Below, one piece after another: positions 44,268 to 53,645 of a stretch of DNA of 64,000 nt (the first letter of the stretch is position 1; every line of letters begins with the position of its first letter). Both the position numbers and the translations under genes were made by a program. The stretch spans positions 157,371 to 221,370 of the forward strand of contig CALUNU010000003.1 in assembly GCA_944322095.1 (NCBI GenBank), in the 5' to 3' direction. The notes under the pieces are model-generated. The model saw nothing but the letters and a program-made list of their open reading frames with translations, made no database searches and was not told the origin of the DNA. Source of the stretch: an uncultured Alloprevotella sp. (lineage in GTDB: Bacteria > Bacteroidota > Bacteroidia > Bacteroidales > Bacteroidaceae).

Positions 44268-45242
44268 ATGAAGCGTATATTTATCCTTCTTTCCCTGCTG
44301 CTGCCGGCCGTCATGGTGCTGTCGTGCCGCAACGAAGCGGCGCCTGCCGCCCCGGCCGAAGCGGAGCAGTCCGTGCGCCACGATTCTGCCACGCAGGCGG
44401 GGTTGCGGGTGGCCCTGCTGCCCACGCTCGACTGCCTGCCGTTCCTTTATGCCGACGAGGCGGGCATCTACGACAGCCTCGGGCTGAGCGTTGAGCTGCG
44501 CACGTTCGAGGCGCAGGCCGATTGCGACACGGCGCTGCTCGGCACATGGGCCGACGTGTCTGCCTCGGATCTCGTCACGGTGCGTCTGCAACGGCGCCGC
44601 GGCCATCCCGTTTCGGTGGTAGCCGCCACGGACGGCCGCTGGTCGCTGGTGGTGTCGCGCCTCTTGCGCGTGCGCCGTCTCTCGCAGGCAAAAGAGCGCA
44701 TGGTGGCCGTGGCGCGCCAGTCGTATGCCGACTATCTTACAACCGAGGCGCTTCAAGGCGAAGGCTTGGGCTACGACGACGTGTTCCGCCCGCAGATCAA
44801 CGCGCTGCGCCTGCGGCTCGACATGCTTTACAACGACCAGGTCGACCTGGCCGTTCTGCCCGAGCCACAGGTCTCGGCGGCGCGTGCGCTGGGCCATCGC
44901 GTCATCTATACGGGCCGCGTCCCCATGGGCTGTATTGCCGTGGGCGACAGCGTGCTGGCCGACACCGTGCGTGCCGCCCGCGTGGGTTTGCTGCTCAGGG
45001 GATATGACGAAGCCGTGGCCCGCCTGAACAAGGGTGGGAAAGGGGCGGCCCTCCCCCTTTTGCGCCGGGTGTATGAGCTTTCGCCCGCCGCGACCGATTC
45101 GTTGCAGTGGCCAAAGTTCAGCCCGCTCCACGCCCCCGCCGACGAGAGCCTCGACCGGGCCGTGCAGTATCTGCGCGAACAGGGGCTGCTGCGCAGCGAC
45201 GAGGGGGCCGGCAACATGGTAAACAAACGATTCCTGCAATAA
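44268..45242 (+). CDS. ABC-transporter substrate-binding-like lipoprotein
   Basis: 324 residues. Lipoprotein signal MKRIFILLSLLLPAVMVLSC, then a periplasmic-binding fold like the NMT1/SsuA group: LRVALLPTLDCLPFLYADEAGIYDSLGLSVELR, here as a continuous pattern over residues 46-78, and DLAVLPEPQVSAARALG. Such proteins feed ABC importers, often for sulfonates, nitrate, thiamine precursor or similar; no permease or ATPase gene is nearby. Starts right after the pgk terminator and 4 bases before the TPR gene. Confidence 0.78.
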   Translation: MKRIFILLSLLLPAVMVLSCRNEAAPAAPAEAEQSVRHDSATQAGLRVALLPTLDCLPFLYADEAGIYDSLGLSVELRTFEAQADCDTALLGTWADVSASDLVTVRLQRRRGHPVSVVAATDGRWSLVVSRLLRVRRLSQAKERMVAVARQSYADYLTTEALQGEGLGYDDVFRPQINALRLRLDMLYNDQVDLAVLPEPQVSAARALGHRVIYTGRVPMGCIAVGDSVLADTVRAARVGLLLRGYDEAVARLNKGGKGAALPLLRRVYELSPAATDSLQWPKFSPLHAPADESLDRAVQYLREQGLLRSDEGAGNMVNKRFLQ

Positions 45243-45246
45243 AACG

Positions 45247-47460
45247 ATGGAGCAACACACATACGAGGCGCTTCGCAAAGAAGCGCGCACGGCGCTCGAC
45301 GCCGGCCGTCTGGGCGACGCGCTGCATGCGCTCGAAGGGCTGACCGGCGCCGGCGGACAGTGGGACAACATATCGGCGCTGGGCGAGATAAAGGAGGCCT
45401 ACGGCATGATGCTCGACTACATGGAGCGCGGCAGCGCCGACCCCGGGCGCGAGGCGATGTACACCGACTTTGTGCGCCGTGCGGGCGAGCTGCTGGACCG
45501 CGTGGAGCGCGACCGCGAGCTGCACGAGGCCCGGTCGCGCTATGCCACCGTGCGCGTCACGCTCGACCGCCTGGGGCAGGCCGACTGGACCGTCGCCGCC
45601 CGCCGTCTTGTGGAAAACGCCGAAGCCCTGGCCGCCTTCCGGCATGCGCGCCCGGCCGACAAGGGGAGCAACCGCGTGCGTTCGCTGCGCGAGGAGCACG
45701 TGCGCCTCTACCGCACGCTCTTCGAAGCCCTTGCAACGGGCGCACCGTGGACGCCGGCCGAGGCCGAGGCTGCCGCGGCCTTCCTGTCAGAAGCGGCTCC
45801 GGCCGTGGCCGACAAGGGGCTGCTCGTCAGCGCGGTCACGCTGGCCTTGCTCCACGTGTTCGACGTGCGCAAACTGGCTTTCCTGCTCGACCATAGTCTT
45901 TCGTCCTGCGTGCCCGTGCGCGTCAGGGCGCAGGTGGGCGCCGTCCTGTGCTACGTGCGCCACGCCCGTCGCTTGGAGCTTTATCCCGAGGTGGAAGCCC
46001 GCGTTGTGCTGCTGGGCGACGATGCCACCTTCCGGGCCGAACTGCTCACGATGCAGCTGCAACTGCTCATGAGCCTCGAAACGAAAAAAATTGAGAAAAA
46101 CCTGCGCGAGGACATCATCCCCGAAATGATGCGCGGCGTGCCCGGCATGAAGCCCGGCAAGTCGCTGGGGCTCGACGAGGCCACGGCGCGCTTTTCGGAG
46201 CTGGCGGCCAACCCCGAGTGGGACAAGAACGAGCACCTGGAACGGCTCGAACAGAAAATGCACGAGCTGGCCGAGATGCAGGCGCGTGGCGCCGACGTGT
46301 TTATGGGCTCGTTTGCGGTGCTGAAGCAGCGTTTCCCCTTTTTCGAGGTGGGGGCCAACTGGCTTTACCCCTTCGACGAGGAGCATCCGGCCGTGAGCGA
46401 CGTTCTGCGCGGCAAGCCTTTTGCCAAGTTCATCACGGCCAACGACGGGCTGTGCAGTTCGGACAAATATTCCTTCTGCCTCATGCTCTCGCACATGCCG
46501 GACGGGATGGGCGGTGCGGCGTCCGACCAGTTGACCGAGGCCATCCGCTCGCAGGGCATCGAGCCCGACAACCTTCCCGGCGCAGCCGGAGCGTCGGCCG
46601 AGGCCGAGCGGCGCATGTACATACAGGACCTCTACCGTTTCTTCAAACTCTATCGCCACCGCCCCGTGGCCGACGACCCCTTCCGGCTCAATCTGCTCCT
46701 CACCGACTACGCTCCGCTGCGCCGCTTCCTGTCGGACGACGACACGCTGCGGCAGCTGGCCGCTTTCCTCTTTCGCGAGGAGTCGTACATGCAGGCATTG
46801 CCGTTTTACGAAGAGCTGGCGCGCCGCGTGCCAGAGGCCGAATGGTTCCAGAAGGCGGGCTATTGCCACCACGCGCTGAAAGATTATGCTGCGGCGGCCG
46901 ACGCCTACGAAAAGGCCAACCTCCTTAAGCCCGACTCGGCCTGGACGCTCGGCCGCCTGGCCACGTGCTACCGCCGCCTGGGCCGCTGGGCCGATGCCGT
47001 GGCGTGCTATGCCGAGCTCGAAGCCGTCCGCCCCGACGATACGCGCCTGTTGCTCCTGGCGGCCGACAGCCTCATCCGCCTCGAACGCTACGACGAAGCC
47101 TTTGCCCGGCTCTACAAGGCCGACTATCTCGACCACGAGTCGGGGACGGCCCTGAGGGCGCTGGCCTGGTGCTCCCTGCTGACGGGCAAGAACGAGCAGG
47201 CCGCGCGCTATTATGCGCAAATCGTAGACGGACAGCCCACGGCCGACGACTATCTGAACGCAGGCCATGCCGCCTGGCTCCGGGGCGACGTGGGGGCGGC
47301 CGTGGAGCTCTACCGCCTCTCGCTCAAAGCGGCGGGCAAGCCGCTGGCGCCCACCGATTTCTTCGACGCCGACGCCGACGTGCTGCACCGGCTGGGCAAG
47401 ACGCCCACCGACCTGCACCTGATGCTCGACCTCGTCAACCGCGCCGCCGCAGCTGGTTGA
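45247..47460 (+). CDS. Large TPR-repeat protein
   Basis: 737 residues, no signal peptide or membrane helix, so cytosolic. The C-terminal part (about 515-690) contains consecutive tetratricopeptide repeats, e.g. ALPFYEELARRVPEAEWF, DAYEKANLLKPDSAWTLGRLA and AVACYAELEAVRPDDTRLL. The N-terminal 500 residues are helical, rich in Arg/Glu/Ala, without a recognised domain. Probably a scaffold; partner unknown. Translationally close to the upstream lipoprotein gene. Confidence 0.75.
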   Translation: MEQHTYEALRKEARTALDAGRLGDALHALEGLTGAGGQWDNISALGEIKEAYGMMLDYMERGSADPGREAMYTDFVRRAGELLDRVERDRELHEARSRYATVRVTLDRLGQADWTVAARRLVENAEALAAFRHARPADKGSNRVRSLREEHVRLYRTLFEALATGAPWTPAEAEAAAAFLSEAAPAVADKGLLVSAVTLALLHVFDVRKLAFLLDHSLSSCVPVRVRAQVGAVLCYVRHARRLELYPEVEARVVLLGDDATFRAELLTMQLQLLMSLETKKIEKNLREDIIPEMMRGVPGMKPGKSLGLDEATARFSELAANPEWDKNEHLERLEQKMHELAEMQARGADVFMGSFAVLKQRFPFFEVGANWLYPFDEEHPAVSDVLRGKPFAKFITANDGLCSSDKYSFCLMLSHMPDGMGGAASDQLTEAIRSQGIEPDNLPGAAGASAEAERRMYIQDLYRFFKLYRHRPVADDPFRLNLLLTDYAPLRRFLSDDDTLRQLAAFLFREESYMQALPFYEELARRVPEAEWFQKAGYCHHALKDYAAAADAYEKANLLKPDSAWTLGRLATCYRRLGRWADAVACYAELEAVRPDDTRLLLLAADSLIRLERYDEAFARLYKADYLDHESGTALRALAWCSLLTGKNEQAARYYAQIVDGQPTADDYLNAGHAAWLRGDVGAAVELYRLSLKAAGKPLAPTDFFDADADVLHRLGKTPTDLHLMLDLVNRAAAAG

Positions 47461-47541
47461 GGCCGCCCGGCCGAGCCGCGTTTCCCGGCAGGCGGGGCAA
47501 AGTTCCGCGCGGCTGAGGCCGGAAATGTGGCAGGAAAAATG

Positions 47542-47549
47542 TATTTTTG
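47542..47549 (+). promoter_or_regulatory. kdsA promoter -7 element
   Basis: TATTTTTG, 63 bases before the kdsA ATG. Confidence 0.55.
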
Positions 47550-47611
47550 CTGTTTGAAAAGCGCCGGGCGTGCCTTCGGACGTGGCCTGGCGTGATAAAA
47601 ACGTATCTATC

Positions 47612-48364
47612 ATGCAACCTATATTCATAGCCGGTCCGTGCGTCATCGAGAGCGCAGAGCTGCTCGACGAGGTGGCGGCCGAGCTGGCGCGCATACGCCG
47701 CGCAACGGGCATTACCCTCTATTTTAAGGCATCGTTCGACAAGGCCAACCGCACCTCCATCCGTTCGTACCGCGGGCCGGGGCTGACGCGCGGCTTGCAG
47801 ATGCTGGCCGACGTGAAGGAGAAGTACGGCCTGCCGCTGCTTACCGACATACATGAGAGCTGCCAGGCCGCTCCGGCCGGCGAGGTGGTGGACGTCTTGC
47901 AGATACCGGCCTTCCTGTGTCGCCAGACCGACCTGCTCACGGCCGCCGCCCGCACGGGGCGCACCGTGAACATCAAGAAGGCACAGTTTCTCTCGGGCGC
48001 CGACATGCGCTTTCCCGTGGAGAAATGCCGCGAGGCGGGAGCCTCCGACGTATGGCTGACGGAACGCGGCAACACGTTTGGCTACAACAACCTGGTGGTC
48101 GACTTCCGCAACATCCCCGACATGCTCAGCCACGTGCCCCGCGTCATCATGGATTGCACCCACTCGGTGCAGCGCCCCGGAGCCGCCGGCGGTTCGACCG
48201 GAGGCGACAGCCGCTATGTGCCCGCCATGGCCCTGGCCGCCAAGGCCTTTGGCGCTACGGGCTATTTCTTTGAAACCCATCCGCGCCCCGAGGAGGCGCT
48301 GAGCGACGGGCCGAACATGATCCGTCTGAGCGAACTGGAAACTTTAATCAGAAGACTGTTATGA
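47612..48364 (+). CDS. kdsA: 3-deoxy-8-phosphooctulonate (Kdo-8-P) synthase
   Basis: Condenses PEP with arabinose 5-phosphate for the Kdo of LPS. 250 residues with FIAGPCVIES at the start, KASFDKANRTS, and HSVQRPGAAGG. Cys10 in GPCVIES is the metal-ligand position of the metal-dependent class; the metal-free class has Asn there. Shorter than the E. coli enzyme (about 284). An earlier codon at 47570 would lie by the promoter. The stop overlaps kdsD by 4 bases. Confidence 0.95.
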   Translation: MQPIFIAGPCVIESAELLDEVAAELARIRRATGITLYFKASFDKANRTSIRSYRGPGLTRGLQMLADVKEKYGLPLLTDIHESCQAAPAGEVVDVLQIPAFLCRQTDLLTAAARTGRTVNIKKAQFLSGADMRFPVEKCREAGASDVWLTERGNTFGYNNLVVDFRNIPDMLSHVPRVIMDCTHSVQRPGAAGGSTGGDSRYVPAMALAAKAFGATGYFFETHPRPEEALSDGPNMIRLSELETLIRRLL

Positions 48365-49311
48365 GCAAGTGGACGGACGTGGCCATCAAGTGCCTGCAAG
48401 ACGAGGCCCAGGCCGTGATGCAACTGATACCGAAACTGGACGACGACTTCGACCGGGCCGTGAAAATCGTGCTCGACTGCCGGGGTAAGCTCGTCGTGAC
48501 GGGCGTGGGAAAAAGCGGCCACATCGGGGCCAAAATTGCTGCGACGCTCTCGTCGACGGGTACGCCGAGCTTTTTCATCAATCCGCTCGACGTGTTCCAC
48601 GGCGACCTGGGCGTCATCACCACCGGCGACGTTGTGCTGGCCATCTCCAACTCGGGCCAGACCGACGAGCTGCTGCGCTTCATGCCCCTGCTGATGGAGC
48701 GGCATATCCCCGTAATAGGCATGAGCGGCAACCCCCATTCGCTCCTTGCGCGCTATGCCGAGGTGCATCTGAACGCGGCTGTCGACCACGAGGCCTGCCC
48801 GCTGGGGCTTGCGCCCACGTCGTCGACCACGGCTGCGCTGGCCTTGGGCGATGCGCTGGCCTGTGCGCTGATGGAAGCCCGCCATTTCCAGGCGTCCGAC
48901 TTCGCACAGTTTCATCCCGGCGGCTCGCTGGGCCGCCGCCTGCTGACGAAGGCGCGCGACGTGATGCGCACGGACGACCTGCCCGTTGTGACGCCTGAAA
49001 TGAAGCTGAGCGACGCCCTGTTTCACATGACCGACGGCCGCTTGGGCCTCTGCGTGGCCGAGGAGGAAGGCCGCGTGGCCGGCATCATCACCGACGGCGA
49101 CGTGCGGCGGGCCATGCAGACGTCGCAGGACAACTTTTTCCGCCTGACGGTGGCCGACATCATGACGCGCAGCCCCAAGGTGGTTTCGCCCGAAGAGAAG
49201 ATAACGGAAATAGACCGCATCCTGCATCAGAACAAAATACACTCGGTGCTGGTGGTCGACGGCGAAAACCGCTTGCTGGGCATTGTCGACTCGTTTAGCA
49301 CGATGTTCTGA
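48361..49311 (+). CDS. kdsD: D-arabinose 5-phosphate isomerase (KpsF/GutQ family)
   Basis: Makes arabinose 5-phosphate from ribulose 5-phosphate, the substrate of KdsA. 316 residues: SIS domain (about 35-180; VTGVGKSGHIGAKIAATLSSTGTPS) and two CBS domains (about 205-316). The 4-base overlap with kdsA supports a shared pathway. Its stop overlaps the next start by one base. Confidence 0.94.
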   Translation: MSKWTDVAIKCLQDEAQAVMQLIPKLDDDFDRAVKIVLDCRGKLVVTGVGKSGHIGAKIAATLSSTGTPSFFINPLDVFHGDLGVITTGDVVLAISNSGQTDELLRFMPLLMERHIPVIGMSGNPHSLLARYAEVHLNAAVDHEACPLGLAPTSSTTAALALGDALACALMEARHFQASDFAQFHPGGSLGRRLLTKARDVMRTDDLPVVTPEMKLSDALFHMTDGRLGLCVAEEEGRVAGIITDGDVRRAMQTSQDNFFRLTVADIMTRSPKVVSPEEKITEIDRILHQNKIHSVLVVDGENRLLGIVDSFSTMF

Positions 49312-50657
49312 TGCGGCGTTTTCTCTTTGTGTGCGTGATGCTGGCGGCATGGCTCCCGTGCCTGGCTGCGGACAGTGGCGGGCGGGCCGACTCGGCTGTT
49401 GTCGGCATGCTTCGCCGCGATTACGGCGTACGCTTTTCGGACAACAACCGCGTGGTGCTTTTCACGACGGGGCAGGCCAAGTTTGACGACCTGTTTGCAG
49501 CCGTCGGTCAGGCCCGCCACACCATCCACATGGAGTATTTCAACTTTCGGAACGACAGCATATCGCGTGCCCTCTTTGCCATCTTGGCGCGCAAGGTGAA
49601 GGAAGGCGTCAAGGTGCGCGTGCTCTTCGACGGTTTCGGCAACGCATCGAACAACCGGCCGCTGCGCCCGAGCCATCTGGACACCTGCCGGGCGCTGGGC
49701 ATGGAAATCTACGAGTTTGACCCCCTGCGCTTTCCCTACCTGAACCATGCCCTGCACCGCGACCACCGGAAAATAGTGGTCATCGACGGCATGGTGGCCT
49801 ATACGGGGGGAATGAACGTGGCCGACTATTACATAACGGGTAAACCTGAGTTTGGCGAGTGGCGCGACGTACACATGCGCGTCGAGGGCGACGCCGTGGG
49901 CGAACTGCAAGCCATCTTCGTGGGCTTTTGGAACCGCGTGACGGGGCAGAACGTGCAGGGCCCCGACCTCTACCCCGGAGAAAAAGATGCCCGCTGCTAT
50001 TTTCACGGCCTGAAGCCCGACACGGCAGCCACGGCCGGCCGGAAGCGCGTGGGCGTGGTGGACCGCGTACCGCGCCAGACGGCCGACATCATGCGGCGCA
50101 CGTTTATCACGGCGCTCGACGCCGCGCAGAAGCAGGTGCAGCTCATCAATCCTTATTTTACGCTCACGCGCGACGTGCGCCGGGCGCTCGACCGCGCCAT
50201 TGAGCGGGGCGTCGACGTGCAGATTATGGTGTCGGCCAAGAGCGACATCCCCGTGACGCCGCGCATCGTGGAGCGCCGGGCCTATCAGCTCATGAAGCGC
50301 GGCGCCAAGGTGTGGTTTTACGAGGGTGGCTTCCATCATAGCAAGGTGATGATGGTGGACAGCGCCTTTACCTTCGCGGGCTCGACCAACCTGAACAGCC
50401 GCAGCCTGAAGTTCGACTACGAGTGTAACCTGCTGATAGCCGACAGCTGCACGACGCACGAGCTGCAACAGATGTTCGAGGCCGACAAGCGGCGCTGCTT
50501 CCGCCTGACGCCCGAGCGGTGGCGGCAGTTTCCGGCCTGGCAACGCTTCAAGGGCTGGATGTTTCAGATACTGACGCCTTTTGTGCAGAGCGAGCGCCGC
50601 GGGCGCCCCGTTTGCGGCAGTAGCTATGAGAAGGCCTATCACCCGGACTATTCCTAA
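49311..50657 (+). CDS. Phospholipase D-family protein, cardiolipin synthase-like
   Basis: 448 residues with two HKD motifs: HRDHRKIVVIDGMVAYTGGMN near residue 145, listed here as the HRK...D core, and HHSKVMMVDSAF near residue 343 with GSTNLNSRS after it. This is the cardiolipin synthase layout, joining two phosphatidylglycerols or similar lipids. The N-terminus looks like a cleavable signal peptide (FLFVCVMLAAWLPCLA) rather than the usual transmembrane hairpin, so it may face the periplasm. Sits directly after kdsD. Confidence 0.85.
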   Translation: MRRFLFVCVMLAAWLPCLAADSGGRADSAVVGMLRRDYGVRFSDNNRVVLFTTGQAKFDDLFAAVGQARHTIHMEYFNFRNDSISRALFAILARKVKEGVKVRVLFDGFGNASNNRPLRPSHLDTCRALGMEIYEFDPLRFPYLNHALHRDHRKIVVIDGMVAYTGGMNVADYYITGKPEFGEWRDVHMRVEGDAVGELQAIFVGFWNRVTGQNVQGPDLYPGEKDARCYFHGLKPDTAATAGRKRVGVVDRVPRQTADIMRRTFITALDAAQKQVQLINPYFTLTRDVRRALDRAIERGVDVQIMVSAKSDIPVTPRIVERRAYQLMKRGAKVWFYEGGFHHSKVMMVDSAFTFAGSTNLNSRSLKFDYECNLLIADSCTTHELQQMFEADKRRCFRLTPERWRQFPAWQRFKGWMFQILTPFVQSERRGRPVCGSSYEKAYHPDYS

Positions 50658-50667
50658 ACAAGGCGAC

Positions 50668-51927
50668 ATGCGAGACGCTTCTTTTTCCATCTGCAAAGCC
50701 ATAGCCATCATCCTGGTGGTGCTTTCACACGCGGCGGCCCCGGGCTGGATGGCCGCTTTTGTCTATCAGTTTCACGTGCCCGTTTTCTTTATCTGCGCGG
50801 GCTATTTTTTCAAGACCGAATATCTCGACAACGAGAAGCCCTACATCGCGCACCGCTTCCGCGGGTTGTACGTGCCGTTCGTCAAGTGGAGCCTGCTGTT
50901 TCTCTGCCTGCACAACGTGTTCTTCTGGACGGGCATCCTCAACGAGCGCTACGGCAACGCGGCGGGCGGCGTGCTGCACCCGTACGGCTGGCACGACTTT
51001 TCGCAGCGCGTGTGGAGCTGCGTGGTGAACATGTCGGGCTATGATGAGTTCCTGTGCGGCGCTTTCTGGTTTTTCCGCGCGTTTTTCATCGCGAGCATCG
51101 TGTTTTTGCTCTTCATGAAACTGATGCGCTGGACGCGTGGCTTTCGCGATGAGCGCGGGCTGGGGTGGGGCGTGCTCACGCTGTCGTTCGTGCTGACGAC
51201 GTGGCTCGTGCTCGAAGGCATGCGCGCAACGGGCGTGGCTCAGGGCGGCTACCGCGAGCTGACCGGCGTGTTTTTCATGGCCGTGGGTTTCCTCTATCGC
51301 CGCTACCGCGAACACGTACCCGGTGGCTGGTGGATGGCCCTTGCGTGCTTTGCCTATCTGGCGGTGGCGTCGGTGTGGTGGCCGTCGGCCATGTCGCCGC
51401 GGGCCGACTTCGGCGGTTTCGTCTCGCTGCTGGCGGGCGGTACGGCAGGCTTCTATCTGGTTTACATCCTCTCGCAGAAACTGGCAACGGCCGGAGGCGC
51501 CGTGGCGCGCGGCCTCGTTTATGTGGGCGACCGCACGCTCTATATTTTTGCTTTCCACCTGCTGGCCTTCAAGGCGGTGAGTGCCGTAAAGGTGGCCTGC
51601 CTGGGCCGCCCGTGGGAGCAGGTGGGATGGCATCCCGCCATACCTGCCGCCTCGTCGTGGGATTTGTTCTTTCTGCTTTATGTGCTGGCAGGCGTAGGTC
51701 TGCCCCTGGCCTGGCTGGCCGGATGGCGTGCGTGGCGCCGCCGTCATCCCGCGCCTGCTGTCACGCCTGCCGCTGGGGCTCGCCTTGTGCTGGCTGGCAT
51801 GGGCCGCGTGTTGCTGCTGTTTGTGCGCCTGTTGCGTCGCCTGGCCCTTGCTGTGGCCCGGGCTGCACGCTCGCTGTGGGAGGGTTTCAAGGGAATATTG
51901 GAGGCCTCGAACCCACGGGACGAATAG
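50668..51927 (+). CDS. Acyltransferase 3 family membrane protein
   Basis: 419 residues with about ten hydrophobic helices. The N-terminal SICKAIAIILVVLSHAAAP carries the conserved His of the family and YQFHVPVFFICAGYFF follows. These proteins O-acetylate or succinylate cell-surface glycans. The C-terminus (about 370-419) is a basic amphipathic stretch. Starts 10 bases after the PLD gene stop; a longer frame from 50581 would overlap that gene. Target may be LPS given the kds genes upstream, but this is inference. Confidence 0.85.
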   Translation: MRDASFSICKAIAIILVVLSHAAAPGWMAAFVYQFHVPVFFICAGYFFKTEYLDNEKPYIAHRFRGLYVPFVKWSLLFLCLHNVFFWTGILNERYGNAAGGVLHPYGWHDFSQRVWSCVVNMSGYDEFLCGAFWFFRAFFIASIVFLLFMKLMRWTRGFRDERGLGWGVLTLSFVLTTWLVLEGMRATGVAQGGYRELTGVFFMAVGFLYRRYREHVPGGWWMALACFAYLAVASVWWPSAMSPRADFGGFVSLLAGGTAGFYLVYILSQKLATAGGAVARGLVYVGDRTLYIFAFHLLAFKAVSAVKVACLGRPWEQVGWHPAIPAASSWDLFFLLYVLAGVGLPLAWLAGWRAWRRRHPAPAVTPAAGARLVLAGMGRVLLLFVRLLRRLALAVARAARSLWEGFKGILEASNPRDE

Positions 51928-51954
51928 CGTGGGCCGTGCGAGGCTCTTCATAAG

Positions 51955-51996
51955 GCATCCGGGCGCCTGTACGTGTTGGTACGGGCGCCCGGATGC
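51955..51996. terminator. Terminator hairpin of the kds operon
   Basis: 13-bp perfect stem, GCATCCGGGCGCC (51955-51967) and GGCGCCCGGATGC (51984-51996). The tails on both strands are only weakly T-rich; it serves convergent operons. Confidence 0.75.
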
Positions 51997-52039
51997 TGTT
52001 TATGCGTGGCGGAGGGGCTTCGTGCTGCGGCGTGGCGGC

Positions 52040-52729
52040 TCAGCGCCCGCGTTCGTAGGTGATTTCGTAGAAGCAGGGGTAGACGTTGGAGAGGGCGTCG
52101 CTCTGTCCCTCGGTGCTGGGCAGGATGAGACGCACTTTGGCAATCTCGGCGTCTTCAGAGTTTTGCCGCCCGAGGTTGATGAACGTGAGCGGAATGAGCC
52201 ATCCCGAGGGCACCGACTTGCTGTTGTAGCGGCTCGACATGACGCCGCTGACGAAAGCGGCGGAAAAGACGCCGTAGATGTTGCGCACGGTCATCACGTC
52301 GGGCATGGTCTCGTAGGCCAGCAGATTGTTGGTGCTCTGAAGCGTGTCGGAGGCGATGTTGTATTCCGTGTAGCGGCAGATGACGTCGCAGCCCTCGCCG
52401 TGCTCCAGCTTTTCGCCCACGCCCTTGCGCACAATCTGCATGTAGACGCCCGAGCCCGAGAAGAGCACATATTCGTTCTCGTCGACGTTTGTCGTGCTGT
52501 CGTTGCGGTAGAACTGGTCTTCGGAGATAACCTTGATGTTTCCGGGCACGTTGAGCAGGTATCCGTCGCCCTCGCTCTGCTTTATCTGTACGCCGGTGCG
52601 CAGGAAGCTCCCGATTTGGTCGCGTTCGCGCTCGCGGCGCTCGGCATACGAGTCGTCATCGTCGCATGCGGTGAAAAAGCCGGCAGCGGCTGTCAGAAAT
52701 AAGAGCAGGGAGGTGAGCTTTTGTTTCAT
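52040..52729 (-). CDS. DUF4827 family lipoprotein
   Basis: 229 residues beginning with a lipoprotein signal (LLLFLTAAAGFFTAC) followed by an acidic DDDD stretch. The rest, with LRTGVQIKQSEGDGYLL and the GEGCDVICRYTEYN segment, resembles DUF4827 and, in pattern, FKBP-like gliding-motility lipoproteins. Function unknown; membrane-anchored outside the cytosol. Two ATGs (52738 and 52729) fit; 52729 gives a normal signal. Confidence 0.78.
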   Translation of the reverse strand: MKQKLTSLLLFLTAAAGFFTACDDDDSYAERRERERDQIGSFLRTGVQIKQSEGDGYLLNVPGNIKVISEDQFYRNDSTTNVDENEYVLFSGSGVYMQIVRKGVGEKLEHGEGCDVICRYTEYNIASDTLQSTNNLLAYETMPDVMTVRNIYGVFSAAFVSGVMSSRYNSKSVPSGWLIPLTFINLGRQNSEDAEIAKVRLILPSTEGQSDALSNVYPCFYEITYERGR

Positions 52730-52747
52730 ACGTAGCATATTTCTGCG

Positions 52748-52755
52748 CAAAAGTA
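52748..52755 (-). promoter_or_regulatory. Promoter -7 element of the DUF4827 gene
   Basis: Minus-strand TACTTTTG (52755-52748), 19 bases before ATG 52729 and 10 before ATG 52738. Confidence 0.65.
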
Positions 52756-52939
52756 CGAATTTCGCCTTAATCGCGTGCGGCCAGCCTTTTGCTTTTTGCT
52801 TTCTTTCCGTTTTTTTGAGGTGCATCCGCCTGCCTGTCCCCTGCCGGGTGCGGCCGATGGCAAAAAGCAGGCGGGCCCCCGTCCGCACATGCGAAGCGGG
52901 AGCCCGCCGTTGTTACGGCCCCTGCGGCCCGTCTGCCGT

Positions 52940-53641
52940 TCAGCAGTCGGGGTCGGGAGTGATGAGCTTGTATCCTTTTCCGTGGATGTTGATGATTTCT
53001 ACGTTCTCGTCGGCTTTGAGATGCTTGCGTAGCTTCGTGATGTAAACGTCCATCGAGCGGGCGTTGAAGTAGTTGTCGTCGATCCAGATGGTTTTCAGGG
53101 CGTAGTCGCGCTGCAAAATCTCGTTGGCGTGCGAGCAGAGGAGGCTGAGCAGTTCGCTCTCTTTCGTCGTGAGCTTCGTCTGCGTGTCGCCGCGCGAGAG
53201 TATCTGCTTTTGCGTGTCGAACGTGAAGCTGCCTATTTTGTAGAACGTGCGGTCGCGGTTTTTCTTGCCGCGCACGCGGCGCAGGATGGCCTCGATGCGG
53301 AACGTGAGCTCTTCCATCGAGAAGGGTTTTGTCAGATAGTCGTCGGCGCCGAGCTTAAAGCCTTCGAGGACGTCTTCTTTCAGCGTTTTGGCAGTGAGGA
53401 AGATGATGGGTATTTCCTCGTTGTTCTGGCGGATGTCCTTAGCCAGCGAGAAGCCGTCCTTTTTCGGCATCATGACGTCGAAGACGCAGAGGTCGAATTT
53501 TTCTTTCAGGAAGGCTTTGTAGCCGGCCTCGCCGTCGGTGCAGAGTTCCGTGTCGTAGCCCTTGGCCTGCAAGTATTCTCTCAGGAGCATGCCGAGGTTC
53601 TCGTCGTCCTCGCACAGCAGGATTTTCATTTTGTCGTCCAT
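52940..53641 (-). CDS. rprY: Response regulator RprY, OmpR type
   Basis: 233 residues: receiver domain (about 5-120) with acidic pair DD at 12-13, phospho-acceptor Asp55 (CVFDVMMPKKDG) and Lys in YLTKPFSMEE, then a winged-helix DNA-binding domain (about 135-228; LTTKESELLSLL, NARSMDVYITKLRKHL). The sequence matches the RprY group of Bacteroides and Porphyromonas. 4 bases after the rprX stop. Confidence 0.92.
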   Translation of the reverse strand: MDDKMKILLCEDDENLGMLLREYLQAKGYDTELCTDGEAGYKAFLKEKFDLCVFDVMMPKKDGFSLAKDIRQNNEEIPIIFLTAKTLKEDVLEGFKLGADDYLTKPFSMEELTFRIEAILRRVRGKKNRDRTFYKIGSFTFDTQKQILSRGDTQTKLTTKESELLSLLCSHANEILQRDYALKTIWIDDNYFNARSMDVYITKLRKHLKADENVEIINIHGKGYKLITPDPDC

Positions 53642-53645
53642 GATG

